A stretch of DNA of 7,695 nucleotides from assembly GCA_964484515.1 (NCBI GenBank), contig CAZAGT010000251.1, positions 1-7,695 of the forward strand, in the 5' to 3' direction. Source of the stretch: CAZAGT01 sp964484515 (GTDB taxonomy: Bacteria; Desulfobacterota; DSM-4660; Desulfatiglandales; HGW-15). The position numbers and the translations under genes were made by a program. Under the pieces are notes generated by a model. That model was not told the origin of the DNA. It saw only the letters and a program-made list of their open reading frames with translations, and made no database searches. Positions 5,458 to 7,695 of the stretch are shown here, piece after piece. Each line of letters opens with the position of its first letter. The stretch's first letter is position 1.

Positions 5458-6099
5458 ATGAACCCGCACATCGAGGACATCAGGGCCTTTGCAGAGCGTT
5501 GTTTTTCGAATTCTCCGGGCAGTCACGACTGGGAACACACGATAAGGGTCCACAACTTATCGCTCCACATCGGACGGGTTGAAGGGGCGGATTTGGATGT
5601 CGTCGAGGCAGCAGCCTTTCTACACGACATTGCACGCCCGGAGCAGGACGCATCAAAAGGAAAGATCTGCCACGCAGCCAGGGGAGCCACCATGGCTTCG
5701 GAACTCTTACGCAAGTATCCCTTTCCTGATGGACAGCGGTCAAACATCATTCATTGTGTCCGTTCTCATCGCTTCAGAGAGAACTGCACGCCGGAGTCAT
5801 TAGAGGCCAAGGTACTCTATGACGCGGACAAACTCGATTCGATCGGGGCGATCGGGATCGGCAGGGCCTTTCTGTTTGCCGGGGAAGTGGGTGCCCGGTT
5901 GCACATTCCCTACGTTCGAGCCGAAGACACGGAGCCCTATTCCGAGGAGGATACGGGCTACCGGGAATTCAAGTTGAAACTGTCGAAGATCAAGGATCGC
6001 ATGCTGACTGTAGAGGGACGGCGCATAGCTGAGCACCGCCACACGTTTATGGAGGCGTTCTTCGAAAGATTCTTGCTGGAGTATGAAGGGAGCATATGA
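5458..6099 (+). CDS. HD-domain metal-dependent phosphohydrolase
   Basis: The 213-residue product is a cytoplasmic HD-superfamily protein, expected to hydrolyse a phosphate ester or nucleotide with bound metal ions. Visible signature residues are His23-Asp24 and His27 in HDWEH, His56-Asp57 in FLHDIAR, His72 in CHAARG, His104 in VRSHRF, and Asp122/Asp124 in YDADKLDSIG. This ordering matches the YedJ-like group of uncharacterised hydrolases. The substrate is unknown. The frame extends upstream to a GTG at 5332, but the ATG at 5458 is preferred because the conserved region begins about 20 residues later, as is usual. Its Shine-Dalgarno is poor (purines at 5437-5446, 11 bases upstream), so the start is less certain than the family. 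It is convergent with tgt. Confidence 0.87.
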   Translation: MNPHIEDIRAFAERCFSNSPGSHDWEHTIRVHNLSLHIGRVEGADLDVVEAAAFLHDIARPEQDASKGKICHAARGATMASELLRKYPFPDGQRSNIIHCVRSHRFRENCTPESLEAKVLYDADKLDSIGAIGIGRAFLFAGEVGARLHIPYVRAEDTEPYSEEDTGYREFKLKLSKIKDRMLTVEGRRIAEHRHTFMEAFFERFLLEYEGSI

Positions 6100-6108
6100 G
6101 CCCTGCCC

Positions 6109-6144
6109 AACGCCGATGATTATCAGCTTGTAAAGCCAGGCGTT
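6109..6144. terminator. Weak stem-loop in the convergent HD/tgt gap
   Basis: AACGCC (6109-6114) and GGCGTT (6139-6144) can pair, with an inner GCTT-GTA-AAGC stem in the loop. It starts ten bases after the HD stop and could serve transcripts from either side. There is no T tract and the loop is large, so support is weak. Confidence 0.25.
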
Positions 6145-6223
6145 TAGGTTGAAGATTTAAGGATTTCAAGAAACTCCCCGCACTCGAATCAAACCATCCA
6201 ACTTTTCTCCCTGCAGCCTGCCA

Positions 6224-6346
6224 TCACCCGATGAGTCTTAGGAATACCTCCTCAGCCAGGTCAAATGCCCGAAGGTCTGTCTGATCACCGAAGATGGTTC
6301 CTCGTCGTGCTCCAACTGTTTTTCCCCGCTCCTCGATCCTAAAGAG
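6224..6346 (-). other. Open stretch in frame after the tgt stop codon
   Basis: Directly after the tgt TGA the same frame stays open for 40 codons to a second TGA (6224-6226). It reads protein-like toward its end: IFGDQTDLRAFDLAEEVFLR. No ATG, GTG or TTG occurs inside it. It could be the decayed end of another gene, a C-terminal extension reached only by readthrough, or chance. The enzyme upstream already has a complete C terminus, so I treat this as a remnant or coincidence. Confidence 0.2.
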
Positions 6347-7567
6347 TCACGCGCTTCGCCCTTCAATCCTCCTCGTGGCCAACCAATCCTGTTTGAGAGC
6401 TCCAAACGTCTTGTTCATAATGGCGTCTCGAATATCCTTCGTCAGTGATTCCAGAAAAAACAGATTGTGGATGGCCGCCAAACGCATCGCGGACAATTCT
6501 TTGGCTATGAAGAGGTGACGTAAATAGGCTCTTGAATAGTTACGGCACGTGTAACATAGGCACCGCTCCTCGATGGGACGACGATCTTCCTTGAAGCGGG
6601 TATTGAGGATATGGATCCTGAAGGCATCAGCTTCCTTTACAAATAGCGTCCCCGTGCGCGCCATGCGTGTGGGGACGACGCAATCGAAAAGGTCGACTCC
6701 TCTTGTAACCACCTCAAAGATATCCTCGATCTTCCCGATCCCCAACAAGTGCCTGGGCTTGTCGTCCGGAAGACCTGGGATTGTCCATTCGAGTACCTGG
6801 TGCATATCGCGTTTGGATCCGCCCAGCGATCCTCCGATCGCGTACCCGGCAACATCCAACCCCGCTATAAAGTCGGCACTGGCTTCCCTCAGATCCTGAA
6901 AAGCCCCACCCTGCACAATTCCCATCAGGGCCTGGCCCCTGTCAGTTTCACGCTGAAAGGCATCCACGGCACGTACCGTCCAACGATGAGTTCGCTTCAT
7001 GGCACGTTTCGTATATTCGTAATCGTGAAGCGGGGATGTACATTCATCTAATACCAGAATCACATCCGCCCCAAGCCTCCTCCCGATCTTTACGACCTTT
7101 TCGGGCGTAAAACGGTGGGTGGAACCGTCGTAGTAGGAGATGAACTCCGCTCCATCCTCGTCGATTTTGACCAGCGGTTTTCGTCTTCTCGAGGCAAAAT
7201 GACCTCCGCGGTCTCGCTCCTGCGGGAAAATAGGCGCCATCTTCCCCACCCCATGAAGCTTGGCGGCGCCCAGACTGAAGATCTGATACCCTCCGGAGTC
7301 GACCATGAGCGGCCCCGTCCAGCCCATGAAGCTGTGCAGACCGCCCACATCTTCAATGAGGACCTCTCCGGGCTGAAGGTGTAGATGGTAGGCGTTGACG
7401 ATGATGACTTGCGTGCCGATCCTGCCAAGATCATCGCTTGAAAGGGCCTTGACACTCCCCTGCGTGCCAACGGGCACGAATGCTGGCGTGTCGATCGTTC
7501 CATGGGAGGTATAAAGCCTGCCGGCCCTCGCCGTTCCATCGGTTCCTAACTGTTGGAATCTAAGCAT
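6347..7567 (-). CDS. tgt: Queuine/preQ1 tRNA-guanine(34) transglycosylase
   Basis: Tgt exchanges guanine at the wobble position of tRNAs for Asp, Asn, His and Tyr with preQ1, the key step of queuosine synthesis in the cytoplasm. Asp90 in MVDSGGYQIF is the general acid/base, and Asp295 in LFDCVVPTRMART is the nucleophile. GIVQGG (about 216-221) is the conserved substrate-loop motif. The zinc site is Cys336, Cys338, Cys341 and His367 (CLCYTC, AIHN). The protein has 406 residues against about 370-380 for typical bacterial enzymes. The excess is an insertion of roughly 25 residues after IFSLG (about 104-130, GKMAPIFPQERDRGGHF plus a basic run), ahead of the usual DGAEFISYYDGS strand. The ATG at 7567 fits the family N terminus but has only AGGTC beside it. 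No queA, yajC or sec genes are adjacent in the window. Confidence 0.96.
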   Translation of the reverse strand: MLRFQQLGTDGTARAGRLYTSHGTIDTPAFVPVGTQGSVKALSSDDLGRIGTQVIIVNAYHLHLQPGEVLIEDVGGLHSFMGWTGPLMVDSGGYQIFSLGAAKLHGVGKMAPIFPQERDRGGHFASRRRKPLVKIDEDGAEFISYYDGSTHRFTPEKVVKIGRRLGADVILVLDECTSPLHDYEYTKRAMKRTHRWTVRAVDAFQRETDRGQALMGIVQGGAFQDLREASADFIAGLDVAGYAIGGSLGGSKRDMHQVLEWTIPGLPDDKPRHLLGIGKIEDIFEVVTRGVDLFDCVVPTRMARTGTLFVKEADAFRIHILNTRFKEDRRPIEERCLCYTCRNYSRAYLRHLFIAKELSAMRLAAIHNLFFLESLTKDIRDAIMNKTFGALKQDWLATRRIEGRSA

Positions 7568-7619
7568 GACCTAGGTTAAGCAGTTCAACGTTTACCCAAA
7601 CACTTCAGGCATTAGTGAA

Positions 7620-7695
7620 GCTGTCGAAAAACCGTTTCTATGAGGCTGATGGAAAATGTCCAGATGCAAGGCTTCCGAAACCGGGGACCCGCCCC
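7620..7695 (+). repeat. Repeat family B, second copy, cut by the window end
   Basis: Reading on the plus strand, GCTGTCGAAAAACCG (7620-7634) is identical to the end of the full copy read in reverse complement. After a short divergent patch, positions 7642-7680 match 3753-3791 exactly over 39 bases. From 7681 the sequence (CCGGGGACCCGCCCC) departs from the central part of the first copy. The copy is inverted relative to the first and starts 52 bases upstream of the tgt start codon. The centre and right end lie outside the window. Confidence 0.75.

Noticed and set aside
3670..7695. CRISPR-like or composite-transposon reading of the repeats
   Set aside because: The copies are single, inverted and far apart, with no spacers, and no transposase lies between them.

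Overview
The window reads as ordinary chromosomal DNA from a Gram-negative, didermic bacterium: two lipoprotein precursors, a membrane-anchored multiheme cytochrome of the c3 type, and moderately GC-rich genes with good Shine-Dalgarno sites. The cytochrome, the short gene clusters and the long intergenic palindromes with a central GGCGTAC...GTACGCC core would suit an anaerobic or denitrifying environmental lineage such as NC10/Methylomirabilota, Nitrospirota or Desulfobacterota. That placement is an impression and is not proven by the sequence.

Layout, left to right. (1) 1-630, minus: N-terminal 210 residues of triosephosphate isomerase, running off the window. (2) 631-1403: about 770 bases without a convincing gene. 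They hold a leader in front of tpiA with three hairpins, the last an intrinsic terminator with a run of T, and a 188-bp imperfect-palindrome repeat (family A). (3) 1404-2480, plus: a DegP/HtrA-like S1C serine protease with one PDZ domain and a lipoprotein signal. (4) 2533-2811, minus: a small SmpA/BamE-like lipoprotein with a good sigma70-type promoter. (5) 2958-3605, plus: a doubtful 71-residue ORF, then a 125-residue membrane-anchored tetraheme cytochrome. (6) 3670-3814: a 145-bp repeat (family B) in the convergent gap. (7) 3849-4829, minus: a zinc-dependent medium-chain dehydrogenase. (8) 4915-5457: a 36-residue small ORF with a good ribosome binding site, a GC-rich structured element, and a frame-broken stretch. 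(9) 5458-6099, plus: an HD-domain phosphohydrolase. (10) 6347-7567, minus: queuine tRNA-ribosyltransferase with an internal insertion, followed by an in-frame open stretch after its stop. (11) 7620 to the end: a second, inverted, truncated copy of repeat B.

The genes do not form one pathway: glycolysis, envelope proteolysis and lipoproteins, electron transfer, a dehydrogenase, a phosphohydrolase and tRNA modification are mixed, and strand changes are frequent. The least explained material lies between genes. Two repeat families with different ends share the same central core, and two copies of family B lie in inverted orientation around 3.8 kb. The tpiA leader, the 5061-5149 fold and the 36-residue ORF are the other unexplained signals. 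No CRISPR array, phage module, tRNA, rRNA or intact transposase was found.
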